Origin: Lineus longissimus | Taxonomy: Eukaryota; Nemertea; Pilidiophora; Heteronemertea; Lineidae | Direction: 5' to 3' | Assembly: GCF_910592395.1 (NCBI RefSeq) | Contig: NC_088310.1 | Location: forward strand, 26,925,491-26,989,490 | DNA: 64,000 bases | Made by a program: the position numbers and the translations under genes | In this document: piece by piece, positions 36,069-57,429 of the stretch | How positions within the stretch are numbered: position 1 is the first letter of the stretch | Layout of the letters: each line of letters starts with the position of its first letter | The notes under the pieces: model-generated | What the model was told of the DNA's origin: nothing | The model's database searches: none | What the model saw: only the letters and a program-made list of their open reading frames with translations

Positions 36069-38709
36069 ATGGCCCAAGTTCGAGTGCAGCACAGTCCAAT
36101 GTATGGGCAACCTCAAACCCAGGGGCCTGTTCCAAATAGGACAGGTCAAAAACAGTCTCGCTTGGAGATGATGCAGGCTGATTACCAGAAGAAAATATTG
36201 AAGGAAAAGGAGGAAAAACTAATCAAAATGTACGAGGATAATCAAAAGAGAGCTATGGAGCGTGTGAACAGTCGTCATGGGAGTGGTGCGAGTGGAGTAA
36301 GTACGGCGAGTTATGGGAGTACTCGCAGTGGCTATAGCAGTAGGAGTGGTAGCACGGTGAGGAGAAATAATGAAAGACAGGTCGTGCGCGAAGCAGATAA
36401 TGTGAAGTCTGTTCGGGAGTACTTTATGGAGCAGAGGGGCCAGGTCGGGAGTGGCAAGACCAATAGTCCAGCCAATGGAATAACGAATGGGGTGAATCAT
36501 AAACCACCTTTTCCCACAGCTCCAGTACAACATCGGGCACATCAGAATCGGTTCCAACAGGCAAATAGTGCTGGTCAGGATGGTCGTGACAAGAGCCGTC
36601 CTTTGGAGCCGATCAGTCATCCCCAAAAGCAAAAGCAACGGATTGAGTACAACCCTGACCGTTATGCAGATATTGACGATGCGCCTAACCCACCGATTCA
36701 AATGAGAGCGCAACTGGCTCGGCCTGGAAAAAAACCGAGGGGCAGTGATGCAGGGATGAATGGACATAATACCCAGAACATGCAGCCTGAACTCGAGGTT
36801 GACAGTTCCATCCCTGATCGGACTCAGTTGCAGCGGCTACGACAACAGCATCAGCAGAAACAAGCTGCGCAAAAACCAGAGGGGGAGAAAAAGATGACCG
36901 ACTTCCAGAAGTGGCAAATGGAGCAAAATGCGACCAAAGAAAAGCGATTGCAAGATTTCCGCCGGAAGCAACGTGAGCCACCTGCATCTTACCGGTCGGA
37001 TTCTGAGGATGAAGAGGAGGCTGAAAGACAAGCTGAAATCAAGAGGAAGGAGAGAGAGTTACTGGAACGGATTCAGCAACAGAAGGCTGATCTCGAGCAT
37101 ATCAGGAGAGAGCGAATCGAAGAGGAGGAACGGGTAAGTTGGAATTGATATTTTTGTCGCCACTTTTATTTTGATTAAAGTGATCGCTTCAGTTTAATTC
37201 AAATTCTGGATCTAAGACTAAGTTCTGGATAAAAAAACAAGATTAATTTCATGCCTTTATCATGGTATAAAAGTGGGGTTTTTGAATGGAACATTCATAT
37301 AACTCAAAGCAGATCCTGTTCACCAAATAGCCTAAATATTGTCTTCTTCTTCTTGTCCCCAGGAAAGAAAAGAGCGAGAAAGAGACAAAAAACGTGAAGA
37401 AGCTGCCCAGCGTAAACGTGAAGCTCTTGCAAAAGCCAGGAAAGCATCAATGGACGACTCCGATAATTTGGACAGTCACAGGTCAACTTACAGAAAACCG
37501 CCGTCACGGTAAGTCATGATTTCACTTTCAGTTGGCGTGAGAGTGGCCTCATTTAACAGAAGAGTCTTTTCTAAACTGAGTCATCATGTCATTGATGATT
37601 CCAAAATTTCTAAATGCAGAAGAGGAAGAAGAATCACCCAAGGTTCAAGATCACCACTACAAATTTGCACTACAAATAAAAATAGTTCTCCATGTCATCA
37701 TCTGCCCTGCTGATAACATCTTCCCCATTATGAAGTTATAATCTCAGCTGCCTTTTGTCTCAGGTTTGAATATGAAGAAAGTGATGACGAGCGCCCTCCT
37801 CCTCAGCGTGTACCTCAGCGCCCTCCAGCTAAACCTCAGTCTAATCCACGCCAGAAAAAACCTGCCAAACCTCCCCAATCCAACCAGGCTCCCAAAAAGT
37901 GGGTGCCGCCTGCCTCCAATTTTGAAGATGAACCACTGCCCTCAAAAAGTACAGACAATGGAGTCTCGTTCTATGCCCAGGCTGCCAAAGAGGCAGAGAA
38001 AGAAAATTTGAATCTTCGACCGTGTCCCACGTGTGGAAGGAAGTTTAATGTCGACCGGCTGGACAAGCATCGGAAGGTCTGCGTTGAAAGTAAAAAGCCA
38101 CGGAAAACTTTTGACATGAGCAAGAAACGAGTTGAAGGATCGGAGGCTGAGAAATATGTAAGGTCTGTCAAGAAGACAGATGCTTATTATTCAAAGAAGG
38201 CAAGTATTTTAGGAATAAGTTCTGTAACATGAGTTGTCAGATCTTTAAAACAGAATATCTTGCTGGTTTGCAGAGATTAAATTTAGTGTCAAGGATCAAT
38301 AACACCAAAGGAAAACTGAGTGATTTTACAGTAATTGCGTCAGCTTCATCAGTCTAATGCAGAGCAAAAGTTGTGGATAAATCAGGTGGTGTTTCTGTGT
38401 GAGCCAATGCACTTTGTGTTCTCTCTGACATAACTTCCATCTCTTATGTTATAGCTAAAGAAAACAGATTGGAGGAAACAGCATGAAGGATTCATAGAGA
38501 CAGTAAAGTATGCCAAAAAGATGTCGGATTACGAAGCTGGTGGTGGCAATATCTTAGATCTGCCACCACCACCCCCAAGTGAAAACCCAGATTATGAACA
38601 GTGTCCATATTGTAAACGAAAATTCAATCAAGCTGCAGCTGAGCGGCACATACCAAAATGTAAAGATACGAAAAACAGACCTGCCCCGCCTAAGGGGAAA
38701 AGGAGATAG
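36069..38709 (+). CDS. ZC2HC1C: ZC2HC1C-like protein with two C2HC zinc fingers
   Basis: Four coding exons: 36069-37133, 37363-37508, 37764-38199 and 38455-38709, together 633 aa. The N-terminal two thirds is low complexity: Gln-, Arg- and Glu-rich, with a charged coiled-coil-like stretch at about 300-390. Two fingers of the form C-x2-C-x11-H-x3-C lie at about 491-510 (CPTCGRKF) and 599-618 (CPYCKRKF). Between them are the family blocks RKTFDMSKKRVEG and TDWRKQHEGFI, and the end ERHIPKCK-TKNRP is closest, as I recall, to vertebrate ZC2HC1C. It is longer than the vertebrate protein because of the N-terminal region. The molecular role of the family is not established. The third intron starts with GC (AAG|gcaagt); only this site keeps the frame. 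Confidence 0.9.
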
Positions 38710-39960
38710 AGGGCAGAGCTAGTTTTAGACTCCATCAACATACAGCACATACCAAATGAAAGTTATGTAGTTTAGTTGGGGGGAATGACAGAATTAATGT
38801 GCGACTCTGTTAAGAATGACACTTTCTGGTGTTATTGTGAACTTCTTCATCGTGCCCTGGATATAAGGAAACATATCTTGGTAATTCCTCTTGGGTGATA
38901 TTGCAGGGGGAAATAGAGAGAAATGATGATGTTGTTATTTCCTCAGACAATCGGAAACAGCACACTGTATACATCGGGAATGTTGGACTTGTTTGTTGAG
39001 TTTGAGAATAATTTTTATAAATCGTCCCAGATTTATTTTAAAATGTAGCTAACGATATAATATATAGTGAACATGTTGAAACACAGCGCTTGTGTCCAGT
39101 CTGTAAATAGTTAGTTATGCATTGTTGTTTTACATCCAGATGTAGGATGGGAAATTTACAGCTTTACAGATTTTCAGATACCTGTATCTGTCTTTGTTTT
39201 AGAAATATTTGACTGAGACAATTTTTATTCTACTAAGACTGTATCTGTACATATCAAGCTTTTAGAATCCTGGTTTAATACTATGTTTGCAGGACATTGT
39301 TACCTTTGTTGTTGGAGCATGCTTGCATTCAGTGCAGAGCATTTTATGTATTTATTTCATGATCCTGCCGTAGATTTGGAAAGTGGGTTGGCGAGATACG
39401 TTTTCCCTTTGAAGTAATAATTAGGGAACCAAGGTACTTCGAAATGATTGTTCAATGCTGAGTAAAGGTGCACCTAAATATGACTGTGATCAGTGCTTTT
39501 TTATCTACAAACATTTTTTTCTCTTCCATAAACTTTCTTTTCTTTTTCAAACAATAATAAGCCAAGTTGTTGACCTTAAAAAAGAATAGAAGTTCCGTCC
39601 ATACAATAGGCTATATCGTACTGTGATATTTTGATGTTTCTGTCTTCATGAATTTGTACTCCCATCACCAAGATATATAACTTCACAGATTTTGCATGAA
39701 CACTCCACTCCTTTGATTGAAGGCACTATCACAAAACCAATGTTCTCATAATAACCTGTTCACAAGAATTACAAATTGTCCGTTTTGAATATTGTATAAC
39801 TTCCTTGTAAAATAGTGAAGATAAGATCTCACATATTGTGTGGTTGTCAAATTGGATTTATTGTCTTGTTCAGTGTTTCATGTAAAACAATGTAAAATAA
39901 TGTAAAATAATGTAAAATAATGTTAGAATGTTTGTTCTGCAGTGCAACGCTACCAATGTT
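38710..39960 (+). other. 3' UTR of the ZC2HC1C-like gene
   Basis: No coding capacity is seen. There is no canonical AATAAA before the one at 39970, so the 3' UTR is probably about 1.27 kb. It contains four 10-bp units (tgtaaaataa type, 39881-39923) just before the end. Confidence 0.6.
39881..39923. repeat. 10-bp tandem repeat, four units
   Basis: tgtaaaacaa is followed by three copies of tgtaaaataa and a partial unit. It lies directly upstream of the shared poly(A) hairpin. Confidence 0.9.
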
Positions 39961-40076
39961 GGTGATATGAATAAAGACTAGCAAATGCTTTTATCTAAAT
40001 CTCCATGTACATTTACACTAGGCCTTCCTGTACAAAACCGGAGTAAAAGCATTTGCTAGTCTTTATTCATATCACC
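39961..40076. terminator. 33-bp inverted repeat carrying both poly(A) signals
   Basis: The arms 39961-39993 and 40044-40076 are perfect reverse complements, with a 50-nt spacer. The left arm holds plus-strand AATAAA (39970-39975), the first canonical signal after the ZC2HC1C-like stop. The right arm holds minus-strand AATAAA (40062-40067), the first canonical one after the GST stop. The convergent genes therefore appear to end in one hairpin. Confidence 0.8.
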
Positions 40077-40379
40077 CGATACAATATTCATAGATACACC
40101 ACATTAGAAGAGAACATAACTTTAAAATCGTGGGTTTTTGCTTGTAACAATGAAATGTGTGCCATATTCTGAAAATTCTATGCCAAATAATTTTGGCATA
40201 TAACTGGTCTATATGCCCATGATCAGCAGAGATGTGGTACACCCAGTCGGTCTGAATGTGTAACCGTTTGATATTATACTATGTTATCAGATTGTGTGTT
40301 TATATTCAAGTGTGAACAGTGAATAAACAGCAGTATGCTAAATTGTTGTCCTTCATTTCTTTCTACTGTTAAAATTTCA

Positions 40380-40630
40380 TTCAGACGCTTGTCTTCAATA
40401 GATGTCTGCCGATGAAATGGCATGAAGACGCTGGTCTCTTATTGATGTCTGCTGACTGAAGTGTCATTCACACGCATGTCCATTGGAATATACTGACGAC
40501 ATTTCATGGCATATTATTGTCTTTCGATCCATTGATATCTAGTGACTGCTTTTTACTGATGATATGTTATTAAATTTGGGTACTTGTCTTCCGTTGATGA
40601 TGTCTACTGACAAAACGTTTGATAACCGAG
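40380..40630. repeat. Degenerate repeat downstream of GST
   Basis: Drifted units recur about every 55-65 bp, built on gacgcttgtcttca, then ttgatgtctgctga, then gaaatggcat. It lies in the probable GST 3' UTR. Confidence 0.5.
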
Positions 40631-40761
40631 GTCTTTTATCTGAATCGGTCTTTGAGGACAAAGTCACAACCAGCATACTAGGATAAGATCACGGTGATAG
40701 GAACCGTGGTGTAGACGCGATGGAACAGAGTTTGCAGTTGCTTATATTTCTGTTTCTGTCT

Positions 40762-45111
<4,350 letters not shown>

Positions 45112-46820
45112 TCATTCAACTGGTTTGAGCGTGATTTGCATAATGAGACAGTCATTGACCAGGAATGGAGAGTCGGGAGCACAAAGATCTGAGACAGAAA
45201 CCTTCTTATCTATTTCTGTGTCTGCATTATAGCGATTTTTGGAGAAATTCTTCTTACCAGTGACAGTACAGATGACATGTTCATTATCGACAATTGACAA
45301 GAGAAATTCCACAGGTCTGGGCTGGTCCAGAATGAGATTTGAGCAAAGAACACATCGATGATCTTCACTGGTGGCAGAAAAACCTTTGGGGTGGCATTTC
45401 AGCTCCCACTCCCATGTCTGGGGAGGGAAAGTTGATGCCCGTGTACTGAATCGCAAGCACACTTCAGAAAATTTTTGAATAGCTGAAAAGTTATTCAAGA
45501 CCAATCGTTTATCCCAGCGCAGATCTGTGTAATTTCTGAGCAGAAAATGAGAGGTAGTGAATTTGTTGGTGCCTCTGCTATGCAAGGAGAGAGAGTGGTA
45601 TTTGTAAGCCTGGATCAAGTAAGGGTGAAAGAGAAACGGGTACTGTTCGATAAGGCGACACTTCTCGACCTCGCATAACTGGTCTGGCAACATCATCGGA
45701 AAGCGGATATGTGGTAAGATCATCTTGAGGTGCGTTTCCATTTTGACCATTCGCTCCGGGTGGGTGGACGACTGCAGCCACTTGAGGACACCAACCCAGA
45801 TTTCGTATTCATCCTTGATGACGAGATTTGAACTTTTCAAGAATTCGACGAGTTGATCCCGCTCAAGGTGGATCCATTCCTGTTCCCATTCAGCTGATAA
45901 GGTGATTTCATCCATTTTTTGAGACAGTGCAGTGACGCAAGCTGAGATTAAACCACCATGGTAACATTTGGTCGCATACTGGAACCACACATGAAAGACA
46001 TCTTTCAGTTGAAGTTTAGTGATAATATGTGTACAAGCAAAGTCTATGCAGACCTTTTGCAGTTCGCTGATGTTGTATTTGTCTGCAAGGACCAGTAGCG
46101 GCAGTGTGTTCTCTAGATGAAGAGAGACATGACAAGAGTAGAGGAACTTCAGGAAACATGGGAAGATCTCCACGCACATAGATTCTTCATTGAGTTCAAA
46201 TTCCTGAAAAATATATCATTATTAGATACTAAATATCTCTCTTGACACCACATCCTGGTATATCAACATCAAAGCAGGAAATCAATTTGCACATATCTAT
46301 AATTTACTTGTATGACTTACACCACATTTGTATTTGAAGTAGCAATAGAATGAGATCATTCTGACTACCGGTATATGTATACACATAAGAGCAGTTCTCA
46401 GAAAGTTGTCAAGCAGACAGCAACTTCTAAATTCTCTAAATCAAGTATCAATTAACGGACAAAACAAGTTTTTCTGGCATGTACCTTTTTCTCTGGATCT
46501 GCCCATTCAGAACTGAACATTCGCTCAAAGACATCACTGGATCGTATCAGGAGAAGTTTATGGGCATAGAATGTCTGATCTCCGACCAGCAAAGTTACAT
46601 CACTGAGGGTTGGACTATTGTAGAACTTTGCCTGATCTTGTAGCATCTGCCGTTCATCTCCATAGCAACTGAGTCCCTCTGGTGGAATGGCCTTGGAGGG
46701 TGTCCCTGGCGACGGCAAGTTGTTCATCGGCTGGTGCAGATGCTGTTGTTGCTGTTGCTGCTGCTGTTCGAATGCAGCTGCCGCATCTACAACGTTGACA
46801 TGAAATGCAGCAGCTGCCAT
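45112..46820 (-). CDS. BTBD17/Tango10-like BTB-BACK domain protein
   Basis: Two coding exons: 46485-46820 (112 codons) and 45112-46203 (363 codons), phase 0, donor AAG|gtacat, acceptor tttttcag|GAA, giving 475 aa. Residues 1-65 are low complexity with eight consecutive Gln. The BTB domain spans about 70-175 (SDVTLLVGDQTFYAHKLLL). It is followed by a BACK-type region (about 180-290) and a C-terminal domain with HFLLRNYTDLRW and the end LIMQITLKPV, which resembles the BTBD17 ending. Family members are thought to act as adaptors, Drosophila Tango10 with Cullin-3. No clear signal peptide is seen, unlike secreted vertebrate BTBD17. It shares a divergent promoter with MCM5. Confidence 0.85.
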
Positions 46821-47433
46821 CTGTGGATCTGAAAATAGAATGAGTGCATGAGGTTTATTTGTTATTAGTAAAGTTTCTGTAGCCTATTACCCTGGCCTGG
46901 CCCAGTCACCAAGTCAGATCTGGTTGAGTAATGAGCATTTGCTCTCTAAAACTCTAAACCTTGCATAACGTTCAATGCAAAGAAATTAGATAAATTGTTG
47001 AGATGGTGCGAAAATGTAAAACTGTCATTCTCCCTCCAGCCGAGAGCATGTCGTGATGTAAACAAGAAATCATGATGTCATGGCATGATCAGAAATGTCA
47101 ATGTGGAAAATCAGTGGAAAACATAACTTGAAAATCAATTTTTTGAGCCAAATCAATCATCTACTTTTTAGATAAACAACATCTTCCGATAGAGTAAGAA
47201 CTACTTAGAATGATTAGTGTAAATCAGACGAAAATACACGAATAGGAAAAGGAGGAACAGTGAAACATTACCAGCAAAAATGCTGCAAAATGCAAACAAA
47301 TAACCGGAAGTTCGCGTCTGAATTATGAATACGCATGCGTGTATTTTGGTTTTTGGGCGCACTCTACCGTCGATCCTTGGAAACTTGATTTCGCGCCAAA
47401 TTCGGACCACGTGGTGCTGTAAACAAGGCAATC
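46821..47433. promoter_or_regulatory. Divergent promoter region, BTBD17-like / MCM5
   Basis: There are 613 bp between two divergent ATGs. The half next to MCM5 holds an E2F site and an acgcatgcgt palindrome (about 47335). The short spacing suggests shared control, but the BTB gene may have an upstream noncoding exon within this stretch. Confidence 0.65.
47389..47400 (+). promoter_or_regulatory. E2F binding site upstream of MCM5
   Basis: TTTCGCGCCAAA is a full symmetrical E2F consensus ending 33 bp before the MCM5 ATG. A weaker ttttgggcgc lies at 47351-47360. MCM genes are classic E2F targets in animals, so S-phase control is the obvious reading. Confidence 0.8.
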
Positions 47434-53245
<5,812 letters not shown>

Positions 53246-53786
53246 GCATTTGTTGGTGGACATCCCGTGAAGACTTTCCCAAGAGACATTGTTTGTTTGA
53301 GAGGCATGAGTGCCCAAGTTTGCCTCCTCACTTTCAATGCTTTGTAATTGGGTCTCATGTTGGACTTGTTGTAATCCTTGGTTTATCAAAAGAGACTATT
53401 GCCGTGCTTATAGACTGACATTTGATACCATTGTGCACTGTCCTTCTTTCTACAGATTGATAAACTAATACTACGAGATAAAGATGAGCCACTGGAGTAA
53501 CTTTATGGCTTGTAAGTTCTGTTCCACTATAAATGTCACTACTTTTAAGGATTCTAAACTGGCCTCAAAGGCATTGGACCTGGTGTTTACGTGTACTTGT
53601 CAATTTTCCACTTATGGAGGATGCATGTAACTTGTCAAAGAGCAGAAGCCGGCCATGGTTTCTACTTGGCAACTGTTTGTTCTTGTTCTAGCATGTGAAA
53701 CAGCACACATGTTCTCCTTCCGTATTAATCACATTTATATCTTGCATTTACGTACAACGCATAATTTGCAACTTTATATCAAAATG

Positions 53787-53792
53787 AATAAA
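53787..53792 (+). terminator. MCM5 poly(A) signal
   Basis: AATAAA lies about 540 nt after the MCM5 stop. A minus-strand AATAAA follows at 53817-53822 within gatttattgtcttgtt, a 16-mer that also occurs at 39855-39870. Confidence 0.75.
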
Positions 53793-53879
53793 CAATATTC
53801 TTGTTTCAAAAATTGATTTATTGTCTTGTTTCAGTATCTTGTAAGTACTATTGTAAATTCACAATCAGATTGACTGATC

Positions 53880-54290
53880 AAATTGGCCTCATCTCCTTGA
53901 ATAAGTGCCTGGAGTGATGCTTTGTTGTTCTGTCCTCGACACGAGCATCATCCAAGGACACTAACTCCATGGGCTGACTGAGAGAGATGAGACGGTCACA
54001 ACCAGAAGACCGAATTGGCCCTGAATAACTCGCTGTCTTTTGGTGAGAAAGATGTGACAGCCACAACCACACTGAGTTTTGGGCCTTGCAGCTACAGTCT
54101 TGCCAATACAGCGAGATACGAAACGGCTGCAGACACACTGAATTCGGCCTAGCAGCTCCACTGTGTAACTAAAACTGCCAGAGAAATGAGCCAGTAGCAA
54201 CCAGCAAATGGTTTACGTAGGACAATGCGGTGTGAGAGATGAGACTGCATCAATCACATAGAATCAGCCCTGGTTGCCCCACTGTCTTAC
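53880..54290. repeat. Degenerate left flank of the 71-bp satellite
   Basis: Drifted versions of the satellite words recur here (gaccgaattggccctg, gtgagaaagatgtgacag, cagccacaacca) without fixed spacing. It looks like an older, unhomogenised edge of the array and begins about 90 bp after the MCM5 poly(A) signal. Confidence 0.75.
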
Positions 54291-56735
54291 CATTGCGGTG
54301 AGTGAGATGAGACAATCACAACCAGGAGACCAAATCGGCCCTGGCTTGCCCACTGTCTTGTCAATACAGTGAGAGAGACGAGACAGCCACAACCAGAAGA
54401 CCAAATCGGCCCTGGCTTGCCCACTGTCTTGTCAATACAGTGAGAGAGACGAGGCAGCCACAACCAGAAGACCAAATCGGCCCTGGCTTGCCCACTGTCT
54501 TGCCAATACAGTGAGAGAGACGAGACAGCCACAACCAGAAGACCAAATCGGCCCTGGCTTGCCCACTGTCTTGCCAATACAGTGAGAGAGACGAGACAGC
54601 CACAACCAGAAGACCAAATCGGCCCTGGCTTGCCCACTGTCTTGTCAATACAGTGAGAGAGACGAGACAGCCACAACCAGAAGACCAGATCGGCCCTGGC
54701 TTGCCCACTGTCTTGTCAATACAGTGAGAGAGACGAGACAGCCACAACCAGAAGACCAAATCGGCCCTGGCTTGCCCACTGTCTTGCCAATACAGTGAGA
54801 GAGACGAGACAGCCACAACCAGAAGACCAAATCGGCCCTGGCTTGCCCACTGTCTTGCCAATACAGTGAGAGAGACGAGACAGCCACAACCAGAAGACCA
54901 AATCGGCCCTGGCTTGCCCACTGTCTTGCCAATACAGTGAGAGAGACGAGACAGCCACAACCAGAAGACCAAATCGGCCCTGGCTTGCCCACTGTCTTGT
55001 CAATACAGTGAGAGAGACGAGACAGCCACAACCAGAAGACCAAATCGGCCCTGGCTTGCCCACTGTCTTGTCAATATAGTGAGAGAGACGAGACAGCCAC
55101 AACCAGAAGACCAGATCGGCCCTGGCTTGCCCACTGTCTTGTCAATACAGTGAGAGAGGCGAGACAGCCACAACCAGAAGACCAAATCGGCCCTGGCTTG
55201 CCCACTGTCTTGCCAATACAGTGAGAGAGGCGAGACAGCCACAACCAGAAGACCAAATCGGCCCTGGCTTGCCCACTGTCTTGCCAATACAGTGAGAGAG
55301 ACGAGACAGCCACAACCAGAAGACCAAATCGGCCCTGGCTTGCCAACTGTCTTGCCAATACAGTGAGAGATACGAGACAGCCACAACCAGAAGACCAAAT
55401 CGGCCCTGGCTTGCCCACTGTCTTGCCAATACAGTGAGAGAGACGAGACAGCCACAACCAGAAGACCAAATCGGCCCTGGCTTGCCCACTGTCTTGTCAA
55501 TACAGTGAGAGAGACGAGACAGCCACAACCAGAAGACCAAATCGGCCCTGGCTTGCCCACTGTCTTGTCAATACAGTGAGAGAGACGAGACAGCCACAAC
55601 CAGAAGACCAAATCAGCCCTGGCTTGCCCACTGTCTTGTCAATACAGTGAGAGAGACGAGACAGCCACAACCAGAAGACCAAATCGGCCCTGACTTGCCC
55701 ACTGTCTTGCCAATACAATGAGAGAGACGAGGCAGCCACAACCAGAAGACCAAATCGGCCCTGGCTTGCCCACTGTCTTGCCAATACAGTGAGAGAGACG
55801 AGACAGCCACAACCAGAAGACCAAATCGGCCCTGGCTTGCCCACTGTCTTGCCAATACAGTGAGAGAGACGAGACAGCCACAACCAGAAGACCAAATCGG
55901 CCCTGGCTTGCCCACTGTCTTGTCAATACAGTGAGAGAGACGAGACATCCACAACCAGAAGACCAAATCGGCCCTGGCTTGCCCACTGTCTTGTCAATAC
56001 AATGAGAGAGACGAGACATCCACAACCAGAAGACCAAATCGGCCCTGGCTTGCCCACTGTCTTGCCAATACAATGGGTGAGACGAGACAGCCACAACCAG
56101 AAGACCAAATCGGCCCTGGCTTGCCCACTGTCTTGCCAATACAGTGGGAGAGACGAGACAGCCACAACCAGAAGACCAAATCGGCCCTGGCTTGCCCACT
56201 GTCTTGCCAATACAATGGGAGAGACGAGACAGCCACAACCAGAAGACCAAATCGGCCCTGGCTTGCCCACTGTCTTGCCAATACAGTGAGAGAGACGAGA
56301 CAGCCACAACCAGAAGACCAAATCGGCCCTGGCTTGCCCACTGTCTTGCCAATACAATGAGAGAGACGAGACATCCACAACCAGAAGACCAAATCGGCCC
56401 TGGCTTGCCCACTGTCTTGCCAATACAATGGGAGAGACGAGACAGCCACAACCAGAAGACCAAATCGGCCCTGGCTTGCCCACTGTCTTGTCAATACAGT
56501 GAGAGAGACGAGACAGCCACAACCAGAAGACCCAATCGGCCCTGGCTTGCCCACTGTCTTGTCAATACAGTGAGAGAGACGAGACATCCACAACCAGAAG
56601 ACCAAATCGGCCCTGGCTTGCCCACTGTCTTGTCAATACAGTGAGAGAGACGAGACAGCCACAACCAGAAGACCAAATCGGCCCTGGCTTGCCCACTGTC
56701 TTGCCAATACAGTGAGAGAGACTAGACAGTCACAA
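54291..56735. repeat. 71-bp satellite array, 34 units
   Basis: The word caaatcggcc recurs from 54331 to 56674 in exact 71-bp register, that is 33 intervals summing to 2343 bp, with no net insertion or deletion. Units differ by a few substitutions, mainly ttgtcaat versus ttgccaat, agtgag versus aatgag, and cagcca versus catcca. Because 71 is not a multiple of 3, reading frames cycle through the unit. The ttgccaat type removes a TGA on the minus strand, which creates long ORFs of up to 274 codons that I regard as artefacts. Confidence 0.97.
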
Positions 56736-57420
56736 CCAGACTAAACCAGGCTTTGCAGCCCCACTGTGTTGCTTAAACAATTCGAGAGATGACACAACCA
56801 CACACGTCCATTCAGATTATTTCAAGTCTGGTATAGCTCCGCAGCATTGCCATTATGGTGAGAGAGATGAGACAGCCACAGCCTGAATCGCGCCGGGTCA
56901 CTTGCAGTCCACCAAGGACAGTGAAAGAGATGAGACAGTCACACCCAGCAGACCGAATCGGACCTGGCTGCCCCACCGTCTTACCAACAAGGTGAAAGAG
57001 TTAGATGTAAGGCTGTCACAGTCATACCGAATCAGCCCTTGTCTTCATCTTCCTAAAACTACGAGTGATGAATCGACGGTCACAATCAGCAGACTGAATC
57101 TGGTCTTACTGCCCCACTATCTTACCAATACTGCAAGATACACAAAGCAGCCCCGAACAGACTGAATTGGGCCTCTAGCAGCTCCACTGTGTTAACAAAA
57201 CAGCGAAGGATGAGACAGTCACAACCAGAAGACCGATTTGGACATTTTACCTTCTCACCATGTTGCTTCACCCTCTAGCCTGGGCTAGTAGGAATGATGC
57301 CTCGACTACACTAATGTGGTGAGAGAGACGAGGCTGTCACAACCACAACGAATCAGCCCTGGCTCCTCCATCTTGCCAATATGGTGAGTAGGATGTGCCA
57401 GTCACAAGGCGAGCCAAGAC
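56736..57420. repeat. Degenerate right flank of the 71-bp satellite
   Basis: Drifted units (gagagatgagacagtcacaacc, split by indels, and ctgccccactgtcttacc-type words) continue to about 57420. Together with the left flank this gives a homogeneous core between decayed edges. Confidence 0.75.
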
Positions 57421-57429
57421 ATTACAGAG

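Noticed and set aside
36219-36767. 182-codon antisense ORF
   Set aside because: It lies opposite exon 1 of the ZC2HC1C-like gene and reflects that gene's low-complexity codon use. The sense strand has the splice sites and zinc fingers.
54287-56676. Many long overlapping ORFs (up to 274 codons) on both strands
   Set aside because: They arise from the 71-bp satellite, whose unit is stop-poor in several frames. No conserved domain is visible, and start and stop follow repeat variants.
54291-56735. CRISPR-like regular repeat array
   Set aside because: The whole 71-bp unit is repeated, so there are no unique spacers, and the context is eukaryotic.
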